Part shown: one piece after another, positions 39,687 to 51,559 of the stretch
Layout of the letters: the number at the start of each line of letters is the position of its first letter
How positions within the stretch are numbered: the stretch's first letter is position 1
Assembly: GCA_037178625.1 (NCBI GenBank)
Contig: CM074127.1
Location: 930,001 to 994,000, forward strand
Direction of reading: 5' to 3'
Length of the DNA stretch: 64,000 nt
DNA from: Skeletonema tropicum
Taxonomy: Eukaryota; Bacillariophyta; Thalassiosirophyceae; Thalassiosirales; Thalassiosiraceae
Notes under the pieces: model-generated
Seen by the model: the letters and a program-made list of their open reading frames with translations, nothing else
Databases searched by the model: none
Told to the model about the DNA's origin: nothing
Translations under genes and position numbers: made by a program

Positions 39687-41162
39687 CTACAAGTGACTTA
39701 TCAAACGATCTCCATTGTTATCTTTGATTGTTACTGGATTTCCATAAATTCTCACTCGGCTCAAACCTCCATCTGGATAAATAGACACTCTGACATGTGT
39801 GACTCCTCTATTTCCATTCACAATCATCTTTCCATCATCACGTAAGAACTCATGTTCGGCATCTGCGGACAATGCAGTTCGTTTCAACAATGGAAACCAT
39901 TCTACTGCATTGTTGCTGTTGCTGCTGTTGTCAGTAGCCGCAGATGCACAAACAACATCATCCGATAAATTTCTGCAACAACATGCGTCAATACTTACAC
40001 TCTCTGGAAAATTCCCTTTAAAGTGACGAGTATCAATAATGATCCTTTCCACACCGCCTTTACTGTCACTGCCTCCCGATTTCTCTGCCACTCCACCCAT
40101 TCCCAACTTCAACACAGCCCAATCCATCAGAGGAGTGTCCTGCAATCCAGTCGTAGGATCTTTCGTAACAACTGCAGGTCTGTGAGGATGTCGGGCCGTC
40201 TCCCAGCCATCACCCATATCCACACCAAGTGTTGTTCGGATCAGATTAGAAGGTACTCCATAATGTTTGTTAGAGCATTCTAGTCCCTCTCCTCCATGAA
40301 GGACAGAAGAGAGTTCTGGTTGATGGTAACGTTTGGAACTTGGTGGTGGAATGGTAGATGTGGTTGAGCTGTGTGGATGTACTACTGCTGCTGCTGCTGC
40401 TGCTCGCGAAAAGATCTCCTGACTATTGTTAGTCAGTGTTGATGTCGAAGAAGATTGTACTGGATATCCCCAAACCTTCATTCGAGCCACACCTCCATCT
40501 GGATAATAATTCAACCGAATATGTGTCACTCCTCCAACCTCCTCTAGTTTCTGCTTCGCATCATCAGCAAGTTGGAACTTATGATACCTACTCTCCTCAT
40601 AGCCTGGTTGCAGTTCCACCATGGGAAGAATTGTAATCCATGCGTCACTTCGCTGATTTGTAGTATTCAATGCAACTGCCTGGCATGCAGCATGAGCTCG
40701 TCTAATTGTATCAGGTGACTGTCCCGTACCTTGAAAACTTTTCCCACGCGCCAATCGAGAGATTGCTCCAGGCATCCAGTTGTATAGATAGTCATCATTA
40801 TCGACGCTGCAATCTTCTAGCTCATTGCGAGTGATCTTCATTGCCTCTATCGAAACACGAGGAGTCTGATTCCCAGTGAAGTACGCTGTGTCCAACTCTA
40901 CCGATTCAATCATCATGGGACCGCTGCTATCGTCACCGCAACCTAACTTGACAACACACCAATCATGACCTTCAGTCCGTTTCCGTCTTGTCTCCCAACC
41001 ATCCATGACTTTGCCCTGCTCACAGTACAGATCTGCGATGAAAGTGGGCGGGTATGGAGATAGAATGTTTTCGGCACTGGCGAACCATTCATCGGTAGCA
41101 AAGAGTATCTTGGCCGAGTTGGCGCTAGATGAGAGGTTCAGCAATTTCGTAGTATTGGTCAT
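39687..41162 (-). CDS. Allantoicase
   Basis: A 491-residue enzyme that hydrolyses allantoate to ureidoglycolate and urea, a late step in purine breakdown that lets a cell use urate or allantoin as nitrogen. It has the two tandem allantoicase (jelly-roll) domains. The first (about 15-230) has FATDEWFASAENIL, GKVMDGWETRRKR, HDWCVVKLGCG and GVTHIRLNYYPDGGVARMKVWG. The second (about 290-480) repeats the pattern with GDGWETARHPHRPAV, DWAVLKLGMGG, KGNFPESVSIDAC and GVTHVRVSIYPDGGLSRVRIYG. It is longer than usual because of an insert of Ala, Ser and Thr between the domains (poly-Ala near 265) and loops in domain 1. The start ATG is followed directly by conserved sequence; no targeting signal is obvious. 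Confidence 0.93.
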   Translation of the reverse strand: MTNTTKLLNLSSSANSAKILFATDEWFASAENILSPYPPTFIADLYCEQGKVMDGWETRRKRTEGHDWCVVKLGCGDDSSGPMMIESVELDTAYFTGNQTPRVSIEAMKITRNELEDCSVDNDDYLYNWMPGAISRLARGKSFQGTGQSPDTIRRAHAACQAVALNTTNQRSDAWITILPMVELQPGYEESRYHKFQLADDAKQKLEEVGGVTHIRLNYYPDGGVARMKVWGYPVQSSSTSTLTNNSQEIFSRAAAAAAVVHPHSSTTSTIPPPSSKRYHQPELSSVLHGGEGLECSNKHYGVPSNLIRTTLGVDMGDGWETARHPHRPAVVTKDPTTGLQDTPLMDWAVLKLGMGGVAEKSGGSDSKGGVERIIIDTRHFKGNFPESVSIDACCCRNLSDDVVCASAATDNSSNSNNAVEWFPLLKRTALSADAEHEFLRDDGKMIVNGNRGVTHVRVSIYPDGGLSRVRIYGNPVTIKDNNGDRLISHL

Positions 41163-41627
41163 TGATAATATACAATAGCAGTGGCATTAAAGCGTTAGCA
41201 TTTGTTGTCGAACTCATCGGCATCGGAAATATCGGAACACAATTTTTTTTATTTGAAGTGCGTGGCTTCGTCGAGTGCGAAAGTGGAAATTCGGGTTTCT
41301 CTTTAGGTTACATTATTTGCTACGCACGTGTTTTATGGGTAGGGCTATTATGATTTACGGAAGTGTTCGGTGAATAAGTGATTGTGTCTGTGGACAACTA
41401 TTTATGTATATCGGTATCCTCTGTACAGCTTAATAATGAAAGAGCGAATGTTTGGTGATAAAGCGGCTCATGCGCATATTGACGACGAAATATACGATCT
41501 GAAATATGTGGTGCTTTGCTGGCCAGCCCACACTGGACCTCTCATTTCAGCTACGAGAGGCTGTAGCGTCGCTTCTACCAATGCTATCCGTCTGGGCAGT
41601 ACCAATCTGCTTGTATAGTATCGCCGA
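41163..41627. other. Intergenic between allantoicase and ATPase genes
   Basis: 465 bp between minus-strand genes: 3' region of the ATPase and promoter of allantoicase. The frame ending at 41618 (+) is antisense to it and not supported. Confidence 0.4.
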
Positions 41628-44600
41628 TCAATTGCGCCGCAAATATGTTGCAAGCTCATTTGCTTTTGTAACAGCACCCCATTCACGGTATTTCTCTTCT
41701 GCTTGACAGAAGTAACTTAACGACTTGTACTTTCTACCTGTTTCAAGATAGAAATGCCCAGCCAATTCATTTGCCAGAGCTTCCTCGTTCACAAATTTGT
41801 GCTTCTTTGAACTTAATATTGCATCATCATAAAGTTTTTCTGCATAATCAAAGTTTCTTGCACAGAATTGCTCCTCAGCTTGGAGAAGATATGTTTCTAG
41901 ATGTAAAGGTTAACAGGAACAACACTATGAGAGATGGCATGATTTAGATGAAATGTATAGCATATAAAATCTGCAAACTCACTGTTCTGAAAATTCCATT
42001 TGGAAGCTAGTGCGGCCAGCTTCTCGATTGAAACCTTCGACTCCGTACCCCTCGCTATCCACTTTTTGTCATTTGTCTCCCTGCCAATCCAAAATGATAC
42101 CAATCCTAAGTAACTAGAAGCGAATGAGAAAAAGAGCGCAAATGTTAGCATAGGAGTGTGAGGAAGATTCAAATTCGGAAATACATACATGCATTCATAT
42201 GTGTCAACAACATCAAGTCAATGAACTTACAATGTTCGAACATACAGAGCTGGACCGCTGTTCGAGAAAAAAAGTTCAGCGCAATCCCTGGCTTTGTCGA
42301 ACTCACGGAATATGAACGCTTCATAGCACTCAATAAATTCTTTTGTTCTCATGGCTCCGGAAACCTTGTCTGCTATATCTTCTTCATTGTGGGTTTCGCC
42401 AAATACACTCGTCAGACTATTTTGCCGAGGTATGACAGACTCGCCTACCATCCTCAGTGTCAATCTAACGATCGGGAGCATAGCAGATATCAACACCAAG
42501 TTCTTGTGAAATCTCATTTGACTTATTGTTTCTTCCATAGACTGCGCAAGTTCATCTAATTTCTTCCCCGTCCAAAACGAGGTTATATCGTAAAAGTAGG
42601 CACATTTCATTGCATTTCTGGTCGCACCACTCCTCATGGCAGCCTTGAACCCGTCAAGGAAAAACTCACAAGCACTCTGCATGGGCTCCACATGCATTCG
42701 GGAGCAAGCTGAGTGAAATATTATTTGACAATCGTGTGCTCGACAAGGACTTTGCTTCATAAGAGCCAGTCCAAGTTTCACGTATTGCATACCCACCTCG
42801 TAATTTTGTCTGGCAAAAGTATTGTAATTACCGTACTGCACAAAGGCAAGAGGAGATAGTGGACTCATGCCGTGCTTCAAAGTTATCTGGATCATTTTTG
42901 ATAGAATAAATCTCGATTTGATTGTTTCGAGGGAAAAAGAGAGCAACTCATAGAGATTGGACAATAATTCCATTGCCATCATCTTTGAAGGGTCAACCAT
43001 TGTAGGATAGTCCAACAAAGTATCATCTGATAATTCAGCAAGCTTCGCCTCTGCTGCACTCAAATGCTTGTGGACTAAAGTGGGAGTAACATAATTGAGA
43101 ACTTGCTTCGGAATCCACCATGGGGTTCGACTGAGCTCCTCTCCGAGACTTGCCAATGTGCTCAGCGTGGTCTTGACACCCTCAAGCATTTTTCCCGACA
43201 AGAAGAAGAGAGTTATTTGTAAGGAAATTGCCTGGCACTTATCCTCAAAACATCGGGCAAAGTGCATTATTTGTTGAATCAGTATCTCGAGGTGAGCATG
43301 CTCTGCGTTCATCAAGGCGCACTTGGCTGCTAGATTGAACAGTTCCAAGCTCAGATCGTACTGCTTCTCCCAGTGTCCTTTCCTCAAGTACGAGATGCCA
43401 TGACCGAAAAATGAATGAGCCGAGAAGAAGTCAGACATTTTCATGGCCTTCTTCCCCGCATCTAGATTCAACCTAGCCACAGCTACACCTTGCTCACTAT
43501 CGATGACTGCTTGCGGTCCACCGTGATTGATTTGGCCCACAGCAGTGATAAGCAACACGTCATCTCTTTCTCGGACTGCAACATTACCAAGTGCCAATCC
43601 ATATCGGAAGTGCTGCAAGCAGCGCTGCTCAGATCGTATAGAATCGTACGCAGCTTCATGTAGCTTATCATGTATAAAGTAGAACGAAGCTTCCCTTTTG
43701 TCCACAATACTCCCAGCCACTGCCGTGTCAAGAGGAACTATGAGTGGAATTTGAATCTCTGCTTCCAAAGTTTCTATCGTTGAGATACTGGCACTCGCAC
43801 CGAAGCAAGACAACACGCTCAAAGCGGAAATCACTTCCGGAGGGAGACTATGAAACGAGTTCTTCATGATGAACGTTGCAACACTATCAGGAATCTCTAT
43901 ATCACGAATATTGTCGCTTTCCCACAACCAACGGCGATCAGTCAGGCTGGGATACAACAAGCGTCGTTTGTATAACTCGAGCATCAGCTGCTTGATAAAG
44001 AAAGGGCTCCCCTTCGTTTTGTGATACAGAATATCTGCCAACGGTCGCGTGAGGCGTGGAAGCAAGGATAATGTTGTCGACACCATTTCGTTGACAGTCT
44101 CTTTGCTCATGGAGGTTAGCATAATATTGGTCGTCTTGGTTCCGAAAGTTTCCAAAGAGGACAGCATGAGAATTATAGGATGCTCTTCATTCACTTCATC
44201 GTCGCGGCAACACCCAAAGAAGAAGAACCTTCGTTGTTTGTTCGTGGCTGACTTGTTTGGCATTATCAATATTTGATTCAGCAGAGCTACTGAAGCCGCG
44301 TCTATCCATTGACAGTCGTCGAGAAAAAGGACAAGAGGCTCGTCTTGGCAGTCTAAAATGATTTCAACAAATTGACAAAAGAGATACCTCAATCTCTTCT
44401 GTGCATCAACGGCAACATCACTATCGTCGTCCTCACAATTGTCACAACAGAAGTCACTGCCAAGAATGCCCCTCAAGTTCGGCATCGCGGCGACTAGACC
44501 CGACATTTCGTCCCCAAGATCTCTTTGCAGCGCAGTCGAAACTATTTCGACTGTCGACTTGTCGCTGGCAGCAGCCAATGATGTACAATATTCATCAAAC

Positions 44601-45949
44601 GCAGAGCTAATGGCGTGGAACGGCTGCGACTGTTGAAGTTTATCGAAGCCCCCCGACAAAAATATCCCGCTTCTAGCAGTTACATGCTCAGCAAATTTGT
44701 TAGAAAGCATTGATTTGCCTATTCCAGATGACCCGTAAATCATGGCTACTTCACATCCACTTGTTATAGATCTTTGATAAGACTCCTTCAACATTTCCAG
44801 CTCTGACTCTCGGCCGTAAAATGATGTGTGACCGTCTTTGTCTTTGCGCCCGATGCTCTCCATCTGAAGACCAACACTGGAAGCATGTATCATGTCGAGA
44901 TCTCGAAGATAAACTTCGGGAGAATCCATCATCAACTTCAAATCATCTCGTATATCTGTCACGGCTTTATAACTCTCGTCAACAGTCACACCTCCATTGC
45001 TTGTGCAACCTATCATGTTACCGATCAGGTCACAAAGAGCATTAGGCAAGCCCAATGACTTCAGTGGTTCAACGGATGATAACATGCTTGGTGGCGATCT
45101 TCGTTGCGTCTTGTTTGACATTTGATCAGGTCTATCGTAGTATTCCGTCCCTATCATTTCTGCCGCAGAGGATTGCTCGTCAGTGTCTAAACTTTCCAAT
45201 ACTTTTTGTCCACCAGAAAACAAATGAAAAAAGGTGGAACCCAGTGCATGTATTGCTACCATTCTTGCATCATCACTGATACACATATGTCTGAAAACGT
45301 CTTCTCTCAAAGTAGCACATTGCACGCTCAAATATTCGATCATATGCTCACTACTACCATCTTCAAGCAAAGATGAAAGCTGCTGACCAAACACGCCCAA
45401 ATCATCGGGATCAGAAGATTGATCAGGATGAAACGGAAGTGGCTCAAGGTCGGCGATTGATAACGCTGTTGCACTGCTCAAATCATCTTTCTTTTCTTCA
45501 TGCAATCGGTCAGCCCCACACCGTACGTAAATGGAATGCGCCAACGATTTGCATTGCCGCAGCTGCCACTGCCGCTGATGTGGCTCTGCCATTATTTCGT
45601 TAATTATTGATGGATCCAACGTTGTAATGCCCCCTCCTTCATCTCCATTCTCAAATTCTGTCAATGTCACTGTCTTTTTTTCGTCGACAACGCAGAGCTG
45701 GTCTGCCAGGGAGTGGGCAATTTTCAGCGCACATGACAAATACTCTTGAGAGCACACGATATTGTTGTGCTCATCGTTACGGTCGGTGGTAGCGGCTGCT
45801 GATTTTACAGTTTGAATGGCTTCATCGATCCAAGCATTCAAACCGATGTTAGCAGCCAACGTATTTGACACGCCAGCACCATCATCCAGATTGGCAGCAG
45901 CGGTGCTGTCGTCGTCTACGAAGCAGTACATCTCAGTAGAAGATGTCAT
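41628..45949 (-). CDS. STAND-type ATPase with helical repeat C-terminus (copy 1)
   Basis: Three exons: 45949-42231, 42113-41983 and 41896-41628, in phase, giving 1372 residues. An AAA-type nucleotide-binding module starts with FYGRESELEMLKESY and has Walker A MIYGSSGIGKSM and Walker B LVLFLDDCQWID. It is followed by a winged-helix-like part (LTRPLADILYHKTKGSPFFIKQ) and then TPR-like helices to the end (last exon: FVNEEALANELAGHFYLETG, YREWGAVTKANELATYLRR). This order is typical of signalling ATPases in bacterial and diatom multidomain proteins, often fused to kinase or cyclase domains. No such output domain is seen here. The first ~300 residues are alpha-helical and not recognised. It is a switch or scaffold by family; the partner is unknown. 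An inverted near-copy lies at 60405. The two small 3' exons are found only here because copy 2 is cut before them. Confidence 0.82.
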
Positions 45950-46667
45950 GAAATCTCTTTCAACCTATGATTTTTGTGTTGCTTAGTTCTCCCTTCCCAA
46001 CCGTATATTTTTGCTATGAATAAGCAGCTTTGCCGACACCTGTCTATTTACAAACCTTTCCAAACCTTCTTATTGACTCCCAACCTTGGAACTTGGCGTG
46101 TCGCCTTCACCCTTTACCTGAATGCTCACTTTGACACCCTAAGTATGGCACCCCAAGTCGGGAGTTACGATTACAAAAACAAATTCACGATCAGACAAGA
46201 AGTATCCATCTGCTCCTGTGATCCATCTCTCACTCTCGATCACGGTCGGTCGTGCAAACGGACTTGCCTCACTCGGACAAATCTCTATACCTGCACGTAG
46301 GAAGTGTTTCTTTTTCTCTAGATTGTGAGTTGTGAGTCACAGATTAGTAGTATAAGCTGGAGTCTAAGAGTTTATTCACGTGAAACCGTCGGATGAGGAT
46401 ACTTGAGAGTGTTGTCAAGGTCAGAGTCTCTCTCTCTCTAGGTAATTAGAAGTACCTCTAAGTATCTCTATGCCATTGGATGTAAAAAAAGTTAGAAATC
46501 AAATCTCCTCGGTGTCAAAGAGAGGCAGAGTCAAAGCGACCCAAACGGCTGTCACAAAGTAATTTTTCCGAGCCAGAGCCAAGTCCAAGTCACCATCATC
46601 AACCACAGGCAGAGCTAAAGCGGCCCAAACGATTATCAAAAAGCATATCACATAGGAGGAGAAGATC
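45950..46667. other. Intergenic, upstream of ATPase copy 1
   Basis: About 720 bp. Short CT-rich stretch (TCTCTCTCTCTAGG at about 46427). Near 46520-46660 the + strand reads KRPKRLSQSNFSEPEP and then KRPKRLSKSIS, an internal repeat that leads into the next entry; a stop lies upstream and no ATG precedes it. Confidence 0.4.
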
Positions 46668-47044
46668 GATGTCATCAGGTTCCGATTCCTCAGATGATTT
46701 GATAGACGTTCTTAATGATGGTCCATGTGCCAAGCAGCCGTTTGAAAGGAGACGGTCGAGGAGTGCATCCCCAGGCTTCAGTAGACCATCGCTCCAAAAG
46801 AAGGCCTTCATCTGATCAAAGGAGACCATCGCTTCAAAGAAGACCATCGTTTCAATCTATTCAAAGTAATAGACCTCCGCTGTTGAGAAGAAGTTCTAAT
46901 CAGGAGACTAGCAGTAGAAGTATTCTTGTCGGGTCGTTACAAGATAGGAAACTATCATTTATCAAGTACATAAACGAAAACCCTCAGTGGAAGTATCAAC
47001 ATGATCCTCGGAAATGGAAAATCAAATACAAGATCTTCATTTAG
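46668..47044 (+). pseudogene. RS/RRPS-repeat ORF with frameshift
   Basis: From the ATG at 46668 the frame gives MSSGSDSSDDLIDVLNDGP, then RRRSRSASPGFSRPSLQ, and stops at about 46816. The same Arg/Ser/Pro repeat continues in the next frame (KRRPSSDQRRPSLQRRPSFQ) to 47044, ending KWKIKYKIFI. One base gained near 46795 would explain it. The upstream frame also has a repeated KRPKRLS unit without a start. It may be a broken gene or a gene with an unseen intron. Function unknown. Confidence 0.35.
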
Positions 47045-47215
47045 GCGAAAGCGACAGCACAACAATCCTGGTGGGTAGCAAGTATCAAGCCTCAAAGTGC
47101 AACAAATATGCATAATTACTTTATTAATAGTATCATCCCAACAACGTTGTGTTTGCAACACACTTAGAGTCGTAGAATTAACAGTCAGTAGAAAGAAACA
47201 TACCTCGAGCATTTC

Positions 47216-48520
47216 TTAATCGTCAAATACAAACGATAGACCATGCTTCAAGTGTTTCTTCATGTAACTTCTCACGCCACCACAACTCTCAATTTCTTTC
47301 AAATTCCAACCCAACTCCTTACAAACCACAAACAAATCATCCGTAATGACAAATTTCTTGCGTGTATGCTCATTCACAAAACTTAGCATAGCATTCACCA
47401 CTGACACCAAGGCCTTTGGCACAGGATACATGACCATCTTCTCCAAAGTCTCGGGATAATTCGGCTCAAACGTCCTATACAGCTTCTTCAACATGTTCAC
47501 TTTAAACCCCTGCTTCAAATTCACACCAGTCAAATCTACCATCTGACTAGTCTTCGGCCGACGTGGATCGGGACTTCTTGACAACAACGTCTCCGTATAC
47601 ACCACAAACGCCTGCACTACATCCATTGATAAATCCTGCCCAGCCTTCATCATTAGTTGCAACTTGGCAAAGTCAATATACACCACGGCGGCATGTCCAC
47701 CCTCCCCAATATCCACTTCACTCACTGCATGTGCCTTCATTACCTGTTGTAAACTCGGATTGGTCAAATCAATTGGGAAGAAATCATTCCTCCACCGTTC
47801 GTGTGCTTGAATCATTGTCATTGCCTCGGGTACATTCCCCTTTCGTGCGGATAGGAATCGACTCCAGGAATGGACGCGACTGTCCCACATGTACCTTTCG
47901 AAGGATAGGACGAGTGGATTGGATGCATCGCGTTGTGCCTTGACCTGACGTATTTTGGTGAGTAATTTATCGTATACTTCTCCGGGGTTGGTGGTGTTGG
48001 CGTGAATGACTCGTCCTTTGAGTTGTCGTTTTTGTTCTTCTGGACTTGGTGGTTTGTAGGAGAAATCATCTGGTTCGGTTTTGTCGACTAATTGATCGTT
48101 ATTTTCATCATCGTTGCCATCATTTTCAGCTGTATCTTCTTCTTCTTGTTCTTCACCCTCCTCCACTGAAGACAAATTGATCAAATCCAAATCAGCAGTC
48201 GTCTTAGTCAACTCTTCCAATTCCTCCTCTGGAAAATCCGGCGGAAACCTCCGATATCCCTCTCCATTCACCGCCACTAAATAATCACCCACTTTGACAC
48301 CAAACTTTTTCGCCAAGGTGATTGTATCTGCATCAGTATCATCCGGAACTCCGCCGATTGATGCATATCCGGGAAGAAACATTTCATTGGTCAAGCCATT
48401 GTCGTGGGAGGCGAGTTGGACGCCGAGGCTGGCGGTGGGGTCGGACGCGAAGGAGATTGTTAGGAGGGAGGGGCGGTCGCTGGAGTTTCCCTCGAAAAGA
48501 GGGCTGTGGTTCGTCGTCAT
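47216..48520 (-). CDS. PDZ-like plus CRAL-TRIO (Sec14) lipid-transfer protein
   Basis: From the ATG at 48520 the protein has 434 residues. An upstream in-frame ATG at 48730 would add 70 residues of mixed character. I prefer 48520 because an A at -3 precedes it and the conserved part starts soon after. The N-terminal ~100 residues resemble a PDZ domain (SLGVQLASHDNG, FGVKVGDYLVAVNGEGY). An acidic linker (about 110-150) follows. The rest is a CRAL-TRIO/Sec14 unit: helical N-part (FERYMWDSRVHSWSRFLSARKGN), AAVVYIDFAKL, DLTGVNLKQGF, LYRTFEPNYPETLEKM and VMYPVPKALVSVVNAMLSF. Sec14 proteins bind phosphoinositides or other lipids. The pairing with a PDZ-like domain is not one I know well. No targeting signal. 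Confidence 0.8.
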   Translation of the reverse strand: MTTNHSPLFEGNSSDRPSLLTISFASDPTASLGVQLASHDNGLTNEMFLPGYASIGGVPDDTDADTITLAKKFGVKVGDYLVAVNGEGYRRFPPDFPEEELEELTKTTADLDLINLSSVEEGEEQEEEDTAENDGNDDENNDQLVDKTEPDDFSYKPPSPEEQKRQLKGRVIHANTTNPGEVYDKLLTKIRQVKAQRDASNPLVLSFERYMWDSRVHSWSRFLSARKGNVPEAMTMIQAHERWRNDFFPIDLTNPSLQQVMKAHAVSEVDIGEGGHAAVVYIDFAKLQLMMKAGQDLSMDVVQAFVVYTETLLSRSPDPRRPKTSQMVDLTGVNLKQGFKVNMLKKLYRTFEPNYPETLEKMVMYPVPKALVSVVNAMLSFVNEHTRKKFVITDDLFVVCKELGWNLKEIESCGGVRSYMKKHLKHGLSFVFDD

Positions 48521-49372
48521 GGTTGCTTCCGAAGGCTGTAAGGTGCAATGGCAATGACAAGTTGTTGCAAGTTGCATGCAAAATTTTTGGATCTTGTTGG
48601 CAGATTTTGGCGCGCGCGGACCTTGATAACCGCTTTGGACAGTGTCTTGGGAACCGACCGCTAGCCTTTGGACATTTGTACAGCTCACTATGTACGTACT
48701 GTTCCATTGATTTGAATTTGCAAGCACCATTTTGTGCGACGCTTAACTTTTTTTCTTGTGGGAGTTTCGACTCCATTGTTTTTTTATCACACTCGTCAGT
48801 TCTTCCTCTGTCTTTTAATCTGACCGCCGTTTGTCTTCATGTGGGTAGCAAAAGTTCTAAGCGACCTCCTCCAACAACTTGAAGTTTTTGAAGTCGAGTG
48901 TGGCTTCCGATAAAAACCAGTACTGTACAGTTTATACTAGTTCCTATGTACATACGGTACTCACTTGCCATCACCATAAAATGGACCCGATCATGGTGAA
49001 AAATGGCTTCCTACGACCCTCAATAACACAGTAACTAGAAGGTGTTTGACCTTGCTTGCAGTGATAATCTTCATCCCTTGGCCATTAGGATCTTATCGAT
49101 ACCTTACTTGCCACCACCAGCGTTAATTGAAAAAAAACTTACAAGCTGAACTCAATAGTACAGTATTTCCTCACATACTGAAAACTTAAAATGTGCTGGA
49201 TAATGGGGAAGAAGTAAGTAGTAGTCATGCCGCCCGACGGCCGAACACTGTACTGTCCCTGATGCTCTCTCACCGCGAGAACTTTCAGCATTCAGCAGAC
49301 CAAAGGAGAGAAGGCTCACAAAGAGGAGAAGACTTGTAGAAGAAGAACTATCGACAGCATAGCATCATCATC
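48521..49372. other. Divergent promoter region, Sec14 and HMG-box genes
   Basis: About 850 bp. Includes the alternative upstream start of the Sec14 gene (48521-48730). No gene supported elsewhere. Confidence 0.4.
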
Positions 49373-51391
49373 ATGTCGCCAACACAACAACAACATCATC
49401 ATCATGAGTCTCCGCCGTTGGGACAACCGATGGAAGGAGGTGTCGGCAGAGGCAGAGAAGAAAACATTACTCACGCCCGCTCCGCATTCACAGCTGCAGA
49501 AAATAATGCTCGTGTTGACGTTCAACCTGCCGACAATAATACACATCACAATAATACCACAACTAACAACAACTATTGGCAACCACAGCGACAGCGACAG
49601 CGACAGCGGAGGAATCAACAACATGAGGAAGAAGAAGAAGCAGTATTGAATTCCATCATCATGCGGCGTGACTCTTTCTTGGAGGGTATGGAACGTTTTC
49701 CCACTCCAGTAGCTACGAATACCAACTACAATAACATTCCTAATAATATCGGAGGGGGTGTGAATAATACAGCTGCTGCTGGAGACAGTAGCGTCCATAA
49801 CGAAACGAATAACAACAACCTTATGATGATGATGGATCGTCGTGACTCGTTATTAGGACTAGCTGGGCGAATTCATCCTCCTAGTAGGCAGGATAATGGA
49901 ATGATGAATTTCAATAATCGTCGGGGTTCGATGGGTTCACTAAGTGGGGGGATTGCTGGTCCTGGTGTTGATGTTGATGATGTTGGTGGTCGTCGCACAT
50001 CAGAACACAGTAATGATCGCAATAATAGCAACAATCACAACGCTGGCATCCACAACAACATCAATAATAACACGAATTACTGGAATCAAAACGATAGAAA
50101 CAGCACTGCTACCAACAGGACAAATAATAGCAACAGCAACAACAGCACCAATAGTAATACTACTACTATTCATGCAGATGAGCACGCCAGAATCAATTAC
50201 CTCGCTGCAAGAGCACATGCCGCTCAAATGATTGCAGTGGAAGAATCGAAACGATTAGAAGAGAATTTAATGAGGTTGGAAATGCGTCGTGTTATGATGA
50301 CGAAGGAACGACAGCAGAGACAACAGCAGCAACGACTGCAGCAGCAGCAGCAGGAGGAGCAGCAAGGTGGTCAACAACATCAACAGCAAGATGGTGGACG
50401 TCACAACAGTCAGGATAATGGTCAAACGCACTGCCCACCTCTAACACTACCACATGTCAATAATACAAACTACAACACGATGAATATGGCAAATACACCA
50501 GTAACAGCAACAGCAACAGCGCCAAACGTAGCTCAAGCTACCACAATGACGAGAAGACAAAGCAATAATGAAGATCAAACTCTCATGGCCTTGGCTCAAC
50601 AACAATTCAATAATCAAGGGCAATTTCATAACAATCATCATCATAATCGAATGATGAATCATAACAATCCTACACAAATGCAGGGAAACAACAATAACAT
50701 CAATACTAATAATATGCATGGCTACCTTCAAGCATCAGCAACTGCACAAAATGACAATGGAACAGGAAATGCAACCACGCCTCAACACAATATTCATAAT
50801 GCATACCAACAACAGCAGCAGCAGAAGCAAACTCAGGCACAAAGTCAAGAACAACCTCCTTCGACAGTAATACCAAATACGCCACGACGTCCTCTTTCAG
50901 CTTATAACATTTTCTTTTCGGAAATACGAAGTGAACTTTTGAAGGAAGCAGATGATGAAAATGATATTCAGGAGGAGGAGGACAAGAAGAACAATGAGGA
51001 CAAAAAGACACAGGAACAAGAATCAACCACAGGTGAATTGCAAGAAGCACAGGTAGACGATGATGTTGTAGAGACCACAACAACCACATCCGACAAGAAC
51101 AAACAATTCCAAAGTTTCGCCGACAACCTAGCCAAAACCCGTCTCAACAAAGATCCCAAAAAACGTGCCCATCGCAAAACACACGGCAAGGTAGCCTTTG
51201 TCTCCCTTGCCAAAATGGTAGGACAAAAGTGGAGGGCATTACCAGATGAGAAGAAGAAGAAGTATCAAGATCTAGCGTTGGCGGATAAGGAGCGGTATAG
51301 GAAGGAGAAGATGGCTGTGGCGAATGCGATGAGGGAGGAGGTGAAGAGATGGAAGAAGGGTGAGAATAATAGGGTGTTTTTGAAGATGTAG
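49373..51391 (+). CDS. HMG-box protein with split box, Asn/Gln-rich
   Basis: A 672-residue protein. The first ~500 residues are mostly Asn, Gln, Thr and His (poly-Gln runs near 315-345, Asn runs throughout) with a basic helical segment around 265-320. The HMG box starts at about 503 with TPRRPLSAYNIFFSEIRSELL. It is then split by an acidic, Thr-rich insert of about 60-80 residues (EEEDKKNNEDKKTQEQE...), and continues KVAFVSLAKMVGQKWRALPDEKKKKYQDLALADKERY. Such boxes bend DNA or bind chromatin; an insert between helix 1 and helix 2 is unusual. It is likely a nuclear regulator. A relic of a pseudouridine synthase starts less than 200 bp after the stop. Confidence 0.85.
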   Translation: MSPTQQQHHHHESPPLGQPMEGGVGRGREENITHARSAFTAAENNARVDVQPADNNTHHNNTTTNNNYWQPQRQRQRQRRNQQHEEEEEAVLNSIIMRRDSFLEGMERFPTPVATNTNYNNIPNNIGGGVNNTAAAGDSSVHNETNNNNLMMMMDRRDSLLGLAGRIHPPSRQDNGMMNFNNRRGSMGSLSGGIAGPGVDVDDVGGRRTSEHSNDRNNSNNHNAGIHNNINNNTNYWNQNDRNSTATNRTNNSNSNNSTNSNTTTIHADEHARINYLAARAHAAQMIAVEESKRLEENLMRLEMRRVMMTKERQQRQQQQRLQQQQQEEQQGGQQHQQQDGGRHNSQDNGQTHCPPLTLPHVNNTNYNTMNMANTPVTATATAPNVAQATTMTRRQSNNEDQTLMALAQQQFNNQGQFHNNHHHNRMMNHNNPTQMQGNNNNINTNNMHGYLQASATAQNDNGTGNATTPQHNIHNAYQQQQQQKQTQAQSQEQPPSTVIPNTPRRPLSAYNIFFSEIRSELLKEADDENDIQEEEDKKNNEDKKTQEQESTTGELQEAQVDDDVVETTTTTSDKNKQFQSFADNLAKTRLNKDPKKRAHRKTHGKVAFVSLAKMVGQKWRALPDEKKKKYQDLALADKERYRKEKMAVANAMREEVKRWKKGENNRVFLKM

Positions 51392-51559
51392 ATTGTGTTT
51401 GATCACTCTCTGATGATGAGGAATAGTTGTCATGCAATCATATGTTGGAAGATCGTCACATTCAAGAGGCTGAGGGATGGAATCATCATTCGAACAGTCG
51501 CACAAAGAAAAGGTCGGGCAGAAGAAGAGAATACTCTCATTGCCAAAAAAACGAAACGG

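Noticed and set aside
45055..45603. + strand ORFs inside ATPase copy 1
   Set aside because: The same shadow frames appear antisense in copy 2, as expected from duplicated coding DNA.
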